A stretch of DNA of 64,000 nt from ECT2AJA-044 sp965658225 (GCA_965658225.1 CBFHRK010000004.1:25442-89441), one strand, 5' to 3'; shown: positions 1 to 7,423, counted from the first letter of the stretch. Made by a program: numbers and translations. The notes: generated from the letters alone by a model not told the origin.

Positions 1-22
1 GTTGGTCATTGTCTTCTCCAAT

Positions 23-814
23 TTACAGATTGCTTTCAAAAAAGGAAATCATTTCCGACGCCTTGTTTACTACTTTAAGAATGGTTCCTTCTTCATTCAC
101 AACTATATGCGTAGGATACGCTTGAAGATTCAGTTTTTCTTGAATGAATGTACTTTGGTTTGAAATCACCGGATAATTAAACGCTTTTGTCTGTAAAAAA
201 GCCCTTAAATCGGGAGCTGGATTGGTGGCTAAACTCAAATAAATGATGTCCTTTCTTTGCCTGTTCTCTTCGACAAACTCATTCAGCTCCGGGAACTCTG
301 CAATACACGCTTGGCAGTTAATGAACCACGTTTTGAGAATTATTTTTTTACCGGCTGTGCTTGAATTCGTGTAACTGTTTCCATTCAAATCGGTAAAGTT
401 AAATTCCGGAAAGGGCGTTCCTTCCATTTCAAACTGCTTGAGTTTTGTTGCCGATACGTTTTGAATGGTTTCTCGGATACTCTTGTGAGCTGAAGAATCG
501 AGCCGAAAGAGTTTAAGTGTTTCCAACTTACTGTGGTCTTTCATTCGCACGGGGATATAATTACCCGTCAAAAGTTCTTTTAAAAACTTTCTCTTACTAA
601 TGGTGTCCGATTGGGTATTTAGTCCCGTGAAGTTCGCCGATAGTGAAATGTATTGGTTGTGGTAGGTCCACCACGCTTTAAAATCCAATGCTAATTCTTC
701 GAGGTCAATGGATGGTTCCGGGGTTGCACTAGTTTCAATACGGGGGTTGGTTTCGCCACATGAAAGGAGAAAAACCGAGTAAAGGAGGACGCCGACCAGC
801 TGTGCTTTTGTCAA
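23..814 (-). CDS. TlpA-like thioredoxin-fold lipoprotein
   Basis: Predicted periplasm-facing lipoprotein with a C-terminal thioredoxin/AhpC-TSA fold. A short hydrophobic leader ends in a lipobox (LLSC, Cys19). Residues 19-130 are a variable spacer without recognised domain, and 131-263 are the redoxin domain, with a CQAC active-site pair (Cys167, Cys170) after KTWFIN and a cis-Pro loop (AYPTH, Pro234). TlpA/ResA-type proteins reduce disulfides in envelope proteins, often during cytochrome or stress metabolism; the substrate here is unknown. The start is TTG at 814 with an in-frame TGA just upstream, so a longer protein is excluded. It stands alone, and the neighbouring DNA is repeat-rich. The family assignment is firm and the role is inferred. 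Confidence 0.8.
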   Translation of the reverse strand: MTKAQLVGVLLYSVFLLSCGETNPRIETSATPEPSIDLEELALDFKAWWTYHNQYISLSANFTGLNTQSDTISKRKFLKELLTGNYIPVRMKDHSKLETLKLFRLDSSAHKSIRETIQNVSATKLKQFEMEGTPFPEFNFTDLNGNSYTNSSTAGKKIILKTWFINCQACIAEFPELNEFVEENRQRKDIIYLSLATNPAPDLRAFLQTKAFNYPVISNQSTFIQEKLNLQAYPTHIVVNEEGTILKVVNKASEMISFFESNL

Positions 815-1233
815 TCTCTTTCAATTAGGTCCTGTGCTAAAGGCGAATACAAGATAAGCTTTCGGGGTGGTTGTTGCTGTTCCCGAACGAGGGGGACAAG
901 TGATTTTAGTTTGTGACGACAATCATTTGGCCAGAGCTAAGGCTAAGGCTAAGGCTAGCGCTAATTCTAAAGCTCCTTCATAAGGGATTACGCCTACGTC
1001 GTTCCGCTCCTCGGCGCGATCGGTACGGTTGGCTTTGATGCTGTTTACTTCAATTAAAATGGCTGTCCTTGTATAAAGAGCCGGGTTAAACAAAAACGCA
1101 CCTTAATTAAATTATTGGCGCTATTCTTAATTAAAGACTACCTTTATTTAAATATTTGCAGATTTACTTAAATTAGGTTCGCGATTAATTAAAGGAAAAA
1201 TGAAAGGTTTTAATGCTGGCGCCTCTGTTGCAT
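815..1233. other. Intergenic, repeat-rich, no gene seen
   Basis: About 420 bases without a convincing gene. It holds a GCTAAG-type hexamer run (931-973), one copy of the 43-bp dispersed element (984-1023) and an AT-rich tract with several TTAATTAA or TTTAAA-like words (1100-1195). The hexamer run followed by the 43-bp element recurs near 2920-2998 and 3169-3244, so this looks like debris of a repeat family. Confidence 0.6.
984..1023 (+). repeat. 43-bp dispersed element, copy 1
   Basis: Imperfect copy of an element read as GGGATTACGCCTGCGTCG followed by CTCCGCTCCTCGGCGTGATCGG. Further copies lie at 2956-2998, 3202-3244 and 7237-7280. The CGCC...GGCG ends can pair. Three of the four copies follow a GCTAAG-like hexamer tract. 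This copy diverges most after position 1023. Confidence 0.75.
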
Positions 1234-1327
1234 AAAACGCGCAAACTGAGCCACCCAAATCGCGGAAAGTGATCCACTTAGATCGCGCGAAAGTGATCCA
1301 CTCAGATCGCGTGAAAGTGATCCACTT
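1234..1327 (+). repeat. IS21-type terminus (24-bp tandem repeats)
   Basis: Three near-identical 23-24-bp units at 1257-1279, 1280-1303 and 1304-1327 (core CGCGNGAAAGTGATCCACT), plus a decayed half unit at 1234-1256. Multiple internal repeats at the ends are typical of IS21-family elements, and an istA fragment begins 62 bases downstream in the right orientation. The same units occur inverted at 61880-61924. Confidence 0.7.
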
Positions 1328-1388
1328 GTTCAAAACTTTTCTTCATAAGCATCATCGGGGTTTAGCTTCGTAGGAAAACCTACACGCT

Positions 1389-1547
1389 ATGCCGAACAAA
1401 CCGATAGATATGCACAAGTTACGACTTCTTCTTAGGCTGTACTTCCAGGAGATATCTGGAAGGCAAGCTGCTCATTTAACGGGCCTTTCCCGAAACAATT
1501 TCGGATGGATCTACGGGGAGTCGCGTCAAGCTTTTATAAAACCCTGA
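1389..1547 (+). pseudogene. istA: IS21 transposase istA, N-terminal fragment
   Basis: A 52-codon open frame begins MPNKPIDMHKLRLLLRLYFQ and continues into a helix-turn-helix (GRQAAHLTGLSRNN). This matches the N-terminal DNA-binding region of IS21-family IstA, a DDE transposase normally near 500 residues. It stops at TGA 1545-1547; no DDE domain and no istB follow. The upstream terminal repeats at 1257-1327 confirm the element type. It is a dead remnant. Confidence 0.72.
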
Positions 1548-1690
1548 GTGAACTGATTCGTAGTTCAGACCTTGCATAATACTTAGAACGGTGAGCTCGG
1601 AATCGTAGAGTATTATAAATTCCCTTTATTGAGCGCATTCGTATTGTTATTATTTGGTTTGGTTATGGGTGAACTCCGCAGGCTTGGCAC
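1541..1690. repeat. Segment duplicated at 3574-3725
   Basis: The block around GAACTGATTCGTAGTTCAGA (1550-1569) and the block GTGAACTCCGCAGG at the 3' end of the Fic gene both recur in the same order at 3574-3640 and 3703-3717. On the minus strand the second copy can be read as KPAEFT, the same residues as near the Fic C-terminus. The simplest reading is a partial duplication of the Fic 3' end and its flank. Confidence 0.55.
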
Positions 1691-2786
1691 TTTCATGATC
1701 TATATTCAAATAATAGCGGGTGCCTTTTCGCTCACCCGTTCTATTCAAAGCCCCCATTTTAACCATTTTCTGCAAATCCCTTGTGGCTGTTGAAGCAGTA
1801 GTTCCTGAAATCTTGATATAATTATCGGCACTCAAACCACCCCTAAATCCACTTATACCTTCCCTAAATATTCGCTCAACAACTTTTTCTTGACGCTCAT
1901 TGAAGTGCTCTTCAAATCGGGTATAGTATTTCCCTTTTTCTATCGAGAAATCGATCATACTTTGAGTGTGACTTTGAGCTGTAAGTACCATCTCACAGAA
2001 ATATTTAAGCCAATTCGAAATATCTAAACCAACACTATTATCCTGAAGGGCAGAGTAATATGCCTTTTTCTCTCTTTCTATTGCATGAGATATTGCTATA
2101 AGTGTCGGTCGCTTCAAACTTTGAGAAAGGGCTTTTTCAGATATTGCCCGCCCAATACGGCCATTCCCATCCTCGAAGGGGTGTATGCTCTCAAAGTACA
2201 GATGTGCGATGCCTGCCCGAGTAAGTGGCTCTAACTTTAAACGCTCACTATTGAACCAAGTGATAAAGGCTTCCATCTCCGCGGGCACTCTGGAAGAGGG
2301 AGGTGCTTCAAAGTGAACCATTGGATGATCTATTGCTCCAGATACTACCTGCATAGGATCATTATGCGTTCGATAAGCTCCGATATCGATTAAATCCCTG
2401 CGACCGTTAGTGAGCATTCTATGCCATTCAAAAAGCTGCTTATGAGTTAATTGAATGTCATAGGTTTTATACAAATCTACCATCACTTCAGCGATGCCTT
2501 GCTCTGCAGGGGGTATTCGTCTATTATCCGTTTTCAAGCCAAATTGCCGACGAATCGAAGATTGTAGAGAGTCTCGATCGAGGGTTTCACCCTCAATTTC
2601 CGAAGTCTTGTATGCTTCATCACTGATCAGGTTCACTTTAAGCATGTCCTGATCTTTGAGGCTAATATGCTTTAAGCTTCCAAAAAGCATCCCTGCTTTA
2701 TGAAGAAACGCTTTCTCGTGCCCGCCTAGTTTATTAGCGTCAAAGGTAAATTCTGGCCAATTTTTATGTTCCCAATTCCAGGGCAT
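1650..2786 (-). CDS. Fic family protein (AMPylase-like, class II)
   Basis: Fic proteins transfer AMP or another nucleotide part onto a hydroxyl side chain of a target protein. The N-terminus (MPWNW..., about 1-80) looks like the DUF4172 domain often fused to Fic. It contains the inhibitory-helix motif TSEIEG (61-66, Glu65), the class II arrangement in which the glutamate blocks ATP binding. The core has the full catalytic motif HPFEDGNGRIGR (202-213) with His202. The C-terminal part (about 290-360) looks like a winged helix (SADNYIKISGTTASTATRDL), so it may bind DNA and regulate its own transcription. Length 378 fits the family. It stands alone between an IS21 remnant and tRNA-flank repeats, suggesting accessory cargo. 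Confidence 0.9.
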   Translation of the reverse strand: MPWNWEHKNWPEFTFDANKLGGHEKAFLHKAGMLFGSLKHISLKDQDMLKVNLISDEAYKTSEIEGETLDRDSLQSSIRRQFGLKTDNRRIPPAEQGIAEVMVDLYKTYDIQLTHKQLFEWHRMLTNGRRDLIDIGAYRTHNDPMQVVSGAIDHPMVHFEAPPSSRVPAEMEAFITWFNSERLKLEPLTRAGIAHLYFESIHPFEDGNGRIGRAISEKALSQSLKRPTLIAISHAIEREKKAYYSALQDNSVGLDISNWLKYFCEMVLTAQSHTQSMIDFSIEKGKYYTRFEEHFNERQEKVVERIFREGISGFRGGLSADNYIKISGTTASTATRDLQKMVKMGALNRTGERKGTRYYLNIDHESAKPAEFTHNQTK

Positions 2787-2955
2787 GAGCTATAATCTTG
2801 CAAAATATAGCCCAATATAAGTCATATAAATGAGCTATAAAACAAATGGTTATGGCTCATTCTAAAATATATAATGAGTAAATAGGAGGTGTATTCTACA
2901 TTTTAAGTGAGGTTTGGGTTAATGCTAGAGTTAATGCCAAAGCTGTTTCAAAAGC
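2787..2955. other. Fic upstream region
   Basis: Presumed promoter region of the minus-strand Fic gene. It holds words such as AATATAGCCCAATATAAGTCATATAAATGAGCTAT (about 2810-2840) and a second GAGCTATAA word, so a repeated ATGAGCTATA-like site may be an operator. A hexamer tract of the GCTAGAG type begins near 2922. No gene is seen. Confidence 0.35.
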
Positions 2956-3158
2956 GATTACGCCTGCGTCGCTCCGCTCCTCGGCGTGATCGGCGGGGCG
3001 GCACAATCAAGAACGAAAACCGTTCCGGGGCTGTGCCCCATCAAGAGCGCTCTTTGTCGAGCCAATTATCTCACTTATAGCCCCGCACCTGCGGGGCCAC
3101 TTATAACACTTCCGTCACTTCGCCCAAGCAAGCTTGGCTCGATCAATCACAACACACT
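2956..3158. repeat. tRNA-Ala flank mosaic, copy A (no tRNA part)
   Basis: Begins with the 43-bp element (2956-2998), then a GAACGAAAACCGTTCCGGGG block and a CAAGCAAGCTTGGCTCG block, in the same order as 7237-7363 beside the intact tRNA gene. Between them is one unit of the 44-bp hairpin repeat (GCCCCGCACCTGCGGGGCC, from 3080) that occurs five times in tandem at 54851-55060. No protein gene is supported here, although the mosaic leaves open frames by chance. Confidence 0.7.
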
Positions 3159-3201
3159 TTCGAAGTTATAGGCTAAGGCTAGAGCTAATGCTCCTTCACA
3201 A

Positions 3202-3420
3202 GGGATTACGCCTGCGTCGCTCCGCTCCTCGGCGTGATCGGCGGGCGCGACATAATAAATAAAGCAACCCACACGGCCTATCGGCCACTCGCTGGTTTTA
3301 CTTTTCTCGCTCGTTAGCGTGAAACGCTACTCGCGTAATAAGAAAAACCCGCTCACCTTGCGGTAAACGGGTTGCTTCACTTAGTTCTGTGGAGCTAAGG
3401 GCTCTAGAACCTAGCGTTAT
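3202..3420. repeat. tRNA-Ala 3' flank duplicate, copy B (possible att site)
   Basis: The 43-bp element (3202-3244) is followed at 3342-3400 by a close match to 7375-7432, which is the tRNA-Ala terminator and the tRNA 3' end. The match covers the hairpin AACCCG...CGGGTT and the acceptor sequence TGTGGAGCTAAGGG, then decays in the T arm. This is the pattern left when an element inserts into a tRNA 3' end: an intact gene on one side (7424-7497) and a 3' fragment on the other. It would bound a roughly 4-kb island. Confidence 0.65.
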
Positions 3421-3542
3421 ACATTCCTGATAAACAGCTATTTACAAATTTTCAACGAACGAGTGTAACCGAATTGTAACCAGTTGTGGTCATTCTCAAA
3501 GATAATCAATGACGGTCACATCACCCCATTACAAATCACCTT

Positions 3543-3650
3543 TGAGCTAAAAGGACTAATGTCGGACTTTTTTGAAGCTCTGAATGAACTAGTTCGTAGT
3601 TCAGACCCTACACCATTTACTGAAGTGTGGGGTCGGAATCCCTGATGGCG
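3543..3650 (+). repeat. Degenerate repeat shared with 6388-6422
   Basis: GAGCTAAAAGGACTAATGTC and the bases after it match 6390-6422 with few changes. Both can be read as ELKGLMS(D/N)FFE, and this copy continues to GRNP before a stop. The conservation fits a fragment of a mobile-element or duplicated gene I cannot name. The second half also matches 1550-1610. Confidence 0.45.
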
Positions 3651-3753
3651 ATGAACCCTTTTAGTTTTGAGTATTCGGCTTTGAATTTATCGATTATATT
3701 AGTGGTGAACTCTGCAGGTTTCATTTTGAGATAACCTAATTAATGAGAAGCAC

Positions 3754-4281
3754 TTAGGGAATAACATAAAACGAGATATAGCCTAGATCGTCAACATTGA
3801 CGAACCAATCTAAATTAAGATAGCCAATTGCAGCACCTTCCACACAAAGATCATTTCTTGAAAATTCGTTACTCGAATAGTCGGGGTCGATTTCGTGCTT
3901 CCCTAATCTTTCTAAAGTAACAAGAGCATGAAATTCATACGTATCGTTTTCCGGGTTGTACTCTGCACTCATATGGTCATCAGAATAACTACCTTTGACA
4001 ACATCTAACTTATTTCCCTGGAAAAAACCACTATTAAACCTAGGTAAGAATTCAAGCTCAAAAACTCCCATTTCAACATACAAGTTGGAGTCTTGAATGT
4101 TAAGCTGAAAGTCAATGACTGTACCTTGTTGTAGAGTATCGTTTACCAGTCCATAAGCTTGAATATCCCTACTGGAATCAACATAATTACGAAACTCTTT
4201 TACAAGGCACCCCTCGTCTCCACATCCAAAAAAAGCAAGTGATAATGCCCCGAAAAGGGTAAAACGTAGGTTAGCCTTCAT
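3754..4281 (-). CDS. Hypothetical lipoprotein
   Basis: 175-residue protein with a signal peptide ending in a lipobox (LAFFGC), hence probably an envelope lipoprotein. The mature part is acidic and rich in aromatic residues (ending YLNLDWFVNVDDLGYISFY), consistent with a small beta-sandwich, and has several cysteines near the start (CGDEGC) plus one near residue 146. I recognise no family. Its start overlaps the stop of the upstream protease-like gene by four bases (ATGA), so the two are translationally coupled and probably work together, perhaps as a lipoprotein partner or inhibitor; that role is a guess. It lies inside the presumed tRNA-Ala island. Confidence 0.65.
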   Translation of the reverse strand: MKANLRFTLFGALSLAFFGCGDEGCLVKEFRNYVDSSRDIQAYGLVNDTLQQGTVIDFQLNIQDSNLYVEMGVFELEFLPRFNSGFFQGNKLDVVKGSYSDDHMSAEYNPENDTYEFHALVTLERLGKHEIDPDYSSNEFSRNDLCVEGAAIGYLNLDWFVNVDDLGYISFYVIP

Positions 4282-5828
4282 GGGTCAAGGTATGAATCAA
4301 ATAATCCATTAATCTCATTCGCTTGTGAAGGCCAGGTTGATAGCAACTCCGTCCTTAAGTCCTCAACCTCTCTCAGGTCACCATCCAACTCATGGAAAAT
4401 GGGCTCGGGCGACAAATATGAGCCATTACTTATGTATAACTCATCAAATGCAGTTCTGATTATAGAGCTGTTCGGATCCGGGCTCAAGATTCTGGTCCTC
4501 GAATTAATGGAATTATGGTCAATGCCATCATCCAAAATGTCAAAATATAGTTGATGTAAAAACCAAGAGCTAGTATGTAGTCCTGGTGCAGTGTTTGAGG
4601 GCGGTTGGGTATAGTCAAGGTCTTCTAGGTCCGAGGTTGCAGCTGAAGGCGTAAAATCCGATGAATAACGATAATATGTATCAGAATACTCTTCTCCAGT
4701 AAAAAGGATCTCAATGAAATTCCCCCATCCCTCACAAATCGCAATCAATTTTCCTTTAGTAGAGCTCGGATCTGTGCCATCTCCGTACGAGTCTTGATTT
4801 AGGTTAAAGATATTAGTTGCTTCCGCGACCACCAGATCTTTCCAAAACTGGTATCCGGCTTTATGCCCGTGGGAATAATGCCCCATTTCATGGAAGCAAA
4901 GCTGATCTAGTTTGTGGGTATCATACCCTCTAAATTGGAACACTAAATCCGGCTTCCACACTAAAAGCGATAGGGAGAAAGCAATTGGAGCTACTACAAT
5001 ATCCCAGACTCCTGTCAGATTGAAAACAGTTGCTGTTGCAATCAAGGGATATTCCTTCATCATTGGAGCCCCTCCACTCTGACTACTTTCGGCGCTTCTA
5101 CGGATCCAAATCCTCGCACGATCGAGCTCATCAATGCTATTCAAGGAAGCGAGGGTGTTGTATTTTATTGAGGCATTATGAACAGACGATTTTAGCCACA
5201 TCTTGGTTTGACTCGTTGAGATTTCTGCTGTTCTATTATTATTTGAACGCTTTAATTTGAAAAGATAATTGGAATAGTCTGGTGAAATCCATTCCCAGAA
5301 CCTATATCGCGGCCTGCAAGATTGAGACTTCCAATTCATTTTCACATTTGTAGTACCCATTACATTGCTGGGTCTAACAAATTCTCCAAGTGAGTTAGTA
5401 GTCATGTACTTTGGGATAGGTGCTAAGAATCCCCACATTCTCATTCTCACTTGCTCTACAGGTACATATTGCGCATCATATGTATCGTACACTTTTACCG
5501 CACCTTTTGGAAGGTACATTAGCGCTCCAAAAATATTTATACTCTCACCCTGCTCTTCTGTCTCGTTAAGAAAGTCAATAATATTTGATTTGCTAAGAAC
5601 CTCTCCTTCAAATTTATAATCGAGCATATAACCATATCCTTTTAATGCCACAGAAGCGACCTGTAGACCCAGGTTGTCGGTTTCGGGAAAATAAATTGTA
5701 TCGATGATTTGGTAATTGACATTATTTGGAAGCTCTGCGTTTATGGGCAATGTGGAATACAGAGGCGTTTTTATTACATTTTGTGCGCTATCCGAAACTA
5801 AACTCGCGAAAATCCCCATCTTCTTCAT
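4278..5828 (-). CDS. HExxH metalloprotease-like protein, C-terminal piece of a frameshifted gene
   Basis: 516-residue frame with a zinc-protease motif HEMGHYSHGH about two thirds in, followed about 55 residues later by CEGWGNFIE, a plausible region for the third zinc ligand. The region before it (YDTYDAQYVPVEQVRMRMWG) resembles the carboxypeptidase-regulatory-like beta domain of large Bacteroidota lipoproteins with a C-terminal HExxH domain. The apparent start MKKMGIF has no signal peptide, and homologous architecture would place more protein upstream. That part is present in another frame at 5788-6201. The two overlap by 41 bases and would join with a single-base change near GATGGGGATTTT (about 5810-5820). 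I treat both as one gene, about 640 residues, broken by a frameshift or sequence error. Confidence 0.7.
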   Translation of the reverse strand: MKKMGIFASLVSDSAQNVIKTPLYSTLPINAELPNNVNYQIIDTIYFPETDNLGLQVASVALKGYGYMLDYKFEGEVLSKSNIIDFLNETEEQGESINIFGALMYLPKGAVKVYDTYDAQYVPVEQVRMRMWGFLAPIPKYMTTNSLGEFVRPSNVMGTTNVKMNWKSQSCRPRYRFWEWISPDYSNYLFKLKRSNNNRTAEISTSQTKMWLKSSVHNASIKYNTLASLNSIDELDRARIWIRRSAESSQSGGAPMMKEYPLIATATVFNLTGVWDIVVAPIAFSLSLLVWKPDLVFQFRGYDTHKLDQLCFHEMGHYSHGHKAGYQFWKDLVVAEATNIFNLNQDSYGDGTDPSSTKGKLIAICEGWGNFIEILFTGEEYSDTYYRYSSDFTPSAATSDLEDLDYTQPPSNTAPGLHTSSWFLHQLYFDILDDGIDHNSINSRTRILSPDPNSSIIRTAFDELYISNGSYLSPEPIFHELDGDLREVEDLRTELLSTWPSQANEINGLFDSYLDP

Positions 5829-6201
5829 ATGAATAGTGAATTGGTGATACTTCGAGATGGTAATAAGAATGAGAATTTACCAAATCCACTAGTTCAGTAA
5901 GTTCTACTTCATTCTGAGGAAGGAACTTAACGTATATATGGGTAGCTTCTACTGTTACTCCGTTTATGAATACATTCTGGCCCGCGGAGTCAAGAAAGTC
6001 ATATGCCGCTTGCATATTTTTGACTGAGTGAGGAAAATCTAGAGAGTCCGAGAGAACAAAAAAATCGTTCGAAACTAAGGAGACTGATTTCGTTGGGGGG
6101 ACTACGGTTGATCCTAGCTGCACAAGATCATCCTTTCTACAAGCAAAAAATACTAATGCCGTGAACAAACTTACTAATGCAACTTTGTGTGCTATTTTCA
6201 T
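5788..6201 (-). CDS. Lipoprotein N-terminal piece of the same frameshifted HExxH protein
   Basis: 137 residues with a signal peptide and lipobox (LVFFAC, then RKDD). The following segment (PHSVKNMQAAYDFL, then THIYVKFLPQNEVELTEL) matches the usual N-terminal section of Bacteroidota HExxH lipoproteins, where the text reads on into a section like LYSTLPINAELP. That continuation sits in the +1 frame at the start of the 4278-5828 frame. The stop (FSFG*) lies just after a G4/T4 stretch. If the break is genuine the protease domain is not exported, so the locus would be a pseudogene. Confidence 0.7.
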   Translation of the reverse strand: MKIAHKVALVSLFTALVFFACRKDDLVQLGSTVVPPTKSVSLVSNDFFVLSDSLDFPHSVKNMQAAYDFLDSAGQNVFINGVTVEATHIYVKFLPQNEVELTELVDLVNSHSYYHLEVSPIHYSYEEDGDFREFSFG

Positions 6202-6528
6202 CCTGTTGATTTAAATCATCAGGAAAGTCGAAAACATAAGGGAGAATTCCAAATTTTCATTAAAAACAGCAATAGAGTTCGTTACTGCAGCAAAAAACAA
6301 GATGTAGATTGTGTATAAGTTAATTCATTTTGGTTTAATTGCGCACAATGTTGGGCTATGGCACGTGTCCCGAAAGGCATGTGCTATGGAGCTGAAAGGA
6401 CTGATGTCGAACTTCTTTGAAAATCTCATCATCCTCGTGAAAAGCAACAATAATAGCGCTTCCCAGTGATCACTCAATAATATTTACACCCTAAAGGTGT
6501 AAAAAAGTTGATTGAGCTCAGAGCAACG
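6202..6528. other. Intergenic with degenerate repeat and hairpin
   Basis: Contains the second copy of the ELKGLMSNFFE-type fragment (6388-6422), readable for 27 codons to a stop at 6469-6471, and a perfect hairpin repeat at 6485-6503. No convincing full gene. The segment 6355-6385 has a possible stem (GGCACGTGTCC ... GGCATGTGC). Confidence 0.5.
6483..6510. repeat. Hairpin direct repeat flanking TA pair (left copy)
   Basis: TTTACACCCTAAAGGTGTAA followed by AAAAAGTT, a perfect stem TTACACC/GGTGTAA with a five-base loop. An almost identical copy lies at 7198-7223 on the other side of the toxin-antitoxin genes. The A run on the plus strand argues against a plain terminator for the minus-strand genes. 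Confidence 0.7.
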
Positions 6529-6807
6529 CTATTTTTCTCCGTAGTGTGACCAAGCACTGACAATCAAGACTTTCACCAGTTCGCCTTGAATAGCATACAC
6601 TAAGCGATGTTTTCGGTTGATTCTTCGAGAGTATAGCCCTGCGAGGTCGTGCTTGAGTTTTTCTGGCTGACCTGTCCCATTCATTGGATGCTCACGAAGC
6701 TCATTCAAAAGAACTTCTAATTTATTCAGTGTTGCTCGATCACCACTTATCTTATGTCGCTCAATATCTTTAAGAGCCGTTTTCGAAAACTCGAGTGTAA
6801 ACTTCAT
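6529..6807 (-). CDS. yoeB: YoeB-family toxin (Txe/YoeB mRNA endonuclease)
   Basis: 92-residue RelE-superfamily toxin. YoeB cleaves mRNA in the ribosomal A site. The C-terminal section GLYSRRINRKHRLVYAI and SAWSHYGEK is the YoeB signature; His88 and Tyr89 match the catalytic HY pair, with Arg65 or Arg68 and Glu49 as likely partners. It follows the antitoxin gene with a four-base ATGA overlap, the usual coupled order, so toxin is made only with antitoxin. It lies in the presumed tRNA-Ala island, between 27-bp hairpin repeats. The assignment is secure; activity is inferred from residues. Confidence 0.92.
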   Translation of the reverse strand: MKFTLEFSKTALKDIERHKISGDRATLNKLEVLLNELREHPMNGTGQPEKLKHDLAGLYSRRINRKHRLVYAIQGELVKVLIVSAWSHYGEK

Positions 6808-7055
6808 AAACCCAGTAGGTCCTTAATTTCTTCGGATGAAGAAATGGTCACTGAATCTCCATTTTCGATTTCCGCTAAACTCTGCTTTATTTTTTTAACC
6901 ATTTCAGCGTTAAAGTAAAGGTCGTCATCGGAAATAGGTGTCAAGGCGTAGGCTTTATCTTTTCCTCGCTGTACAATTATTTGCTCTCCTCGATCGACTC
7001 TATCCAGGTAATCTTTTTGGTGCTGTCTGAATTCTCTACTGCTTATAATTATCAT
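6804..7055 (-). CDS. yefM: YefM/Phd-type antitoxin
   Basis: 83-residue antitoxin partner of the downstream YoeB toxin. The N-terminal part (MIIISSREFRQHQKDYLDRV, then EQIIVQRG) is the Phd/YefM DNA-binding fold. The C-terminal part (about 50-83) is the acidic, flexible toxin-binding arm. The protein should neutralise YoeB and repress the operon. A palindrome, TGTACC ... GGTACA (7058-7074), lies between the start codon and a TATATTTG -10-like box, a good operator candidate. Confidence 0.9.
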   Translation of the reverse strand: MIIISSREFRQHQKDYLDRVDRGEQIIVQRGKDKAYALTPISDDDLYFNAEMVKKIKQSLAEIENGDSVTISSSEEIKDLLGL

Positions 7056-7057
7056 TG

Positions 7058-7080
7058 TGTACCATTTGGGTACAAATATA
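7058..7080 (-). promoter_or_regulatory. Promoter -10 and palindromic operator of the TA operon
   Basis: On the minus strand TATATTTG (7080-7073) fits the Bacteroidota -10 box TAnnTTTG, and the palindrome TGTACCCAAATGGTACA (7074-7058) overlaps its end and reaches to two bases from the antitoxin ATG. Binding of the antitoxin there would block transcription, as in other YefM/YoeB operons. I see no clear -33 TTG at the right distance. Confidence 0.6.
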
Positions 7081-7153
7081 ACTCAAACCTGCGTAAGTTG
7101 CTTTATAAATGCGGAAGATTACCAGAAACCAAATCGTAAAGCCAATTCATAAA

Positions 7154-7191
7154 AAAAGGTCGTCACGGTATGGAATTGTGACGACCTTTTA
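7154..7191. terminator. Bidirectional terminator
   Basis: A perfect 13-bp stem AAAAGGTCGTCAC / GTGACGACCTTTT with a short loop and T/A tails on both sides. It lies between the tRNA-Ala flank and the TA promoter, so it could insulate the cassette. Confidence 0.8.
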
Positions 7192-7197
7192 TTTGAT

Positions 7198-7223
7198 TTA
7201 CACTCTAAAGGTGTAAAAAAGTT
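7198..7223. repeat. Hairpin direct repeat flanking TA pair (right copy)
   Basis: TTTACACTCTAAAGGTGTAA then AAAAAGTTT, differing from 6483-6510 at one base in the stem region. Together they bracket 6511-7197, which holds the TA genes, their promoter and the terminator. Confidence 0.7.
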
Positions 7224-7236
7224 TGGTGCAGCTGGA

Positions 7237-7363
7237 GGGAATTACTCCTACGTCGCTCCGCTCCTCGGCGTGATCGGCGGGGGCGCCATCAGAAAGAACG
7301 AAACCCGTTCCGGGGCTGCGCCCCAACGCTGCTTTTTCTTTTGCCCGCGCTCAAGCAAGCTTG
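7237..7363. repeat. tRNA-Ala flank mosaic, copy C (next to intact tRNA)
   Basis: 43-bp element (7237-7280), then GAACGAAACCCGTTCCGGGG and GCAAGCTTGGCTCG blocks shared with copies A and B. It lies downstream of tRNA-Ala and is likely the original flank from which the others were copied. Open frames across it on both strands are not considered genes. Confidence 0.7.
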
Positions 7364-7373
7364 GCTCGGTCCA

Positions 7374-7407
7374 AAGAAAAACCCGCTCACCTTGCGGTAA
7401 ACGGGTT
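7374..7407 (-). terminator. Terminator of tRNA-Ala
   Basis: On the minus strand AACCCGTTTACCGCAAGGTG then AGCGGGTTTTTCTT, a stem of AACCCG/CGGGTT with inner ACC/GGT pairing and a T tail. It begins 17 bases past the tRNA 3' end. A copy lies at 3343-3376. Confidence 0.75.
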
Positions 7408-7423
7408 GCTTCATTTAATTCTG

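Noticed and set aside
1148..1333. A 61-residue minus-strand frame with repeated KWITF text
   Set aside because: It is the translation of the 24-bp IS21 terminal units and has no gene context.
2986..3171. Plus-strand frame of 61 residues
   Set aside because: It lies across the tRNA-flank mosaic and the 44-bp hairpin unit; repeat-derived.
3395..3425. Second tRNA-Ala gene
   Set aside because: Only the acceptor end and part of the T arm are present; no D or anticodon arm.
5788..5828. Programmed +1 frameshift in the HExxH gene
   Set aside because: No slippery pattern with a stop-codon or pseudoknot signal is evident; a plain frameshift or read error is simpler.
6483..6510. Terminator for the YoeB gene
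   Set aside because: On the minus strand the T run comes before the stem, not after it, so it does not have terminator order.
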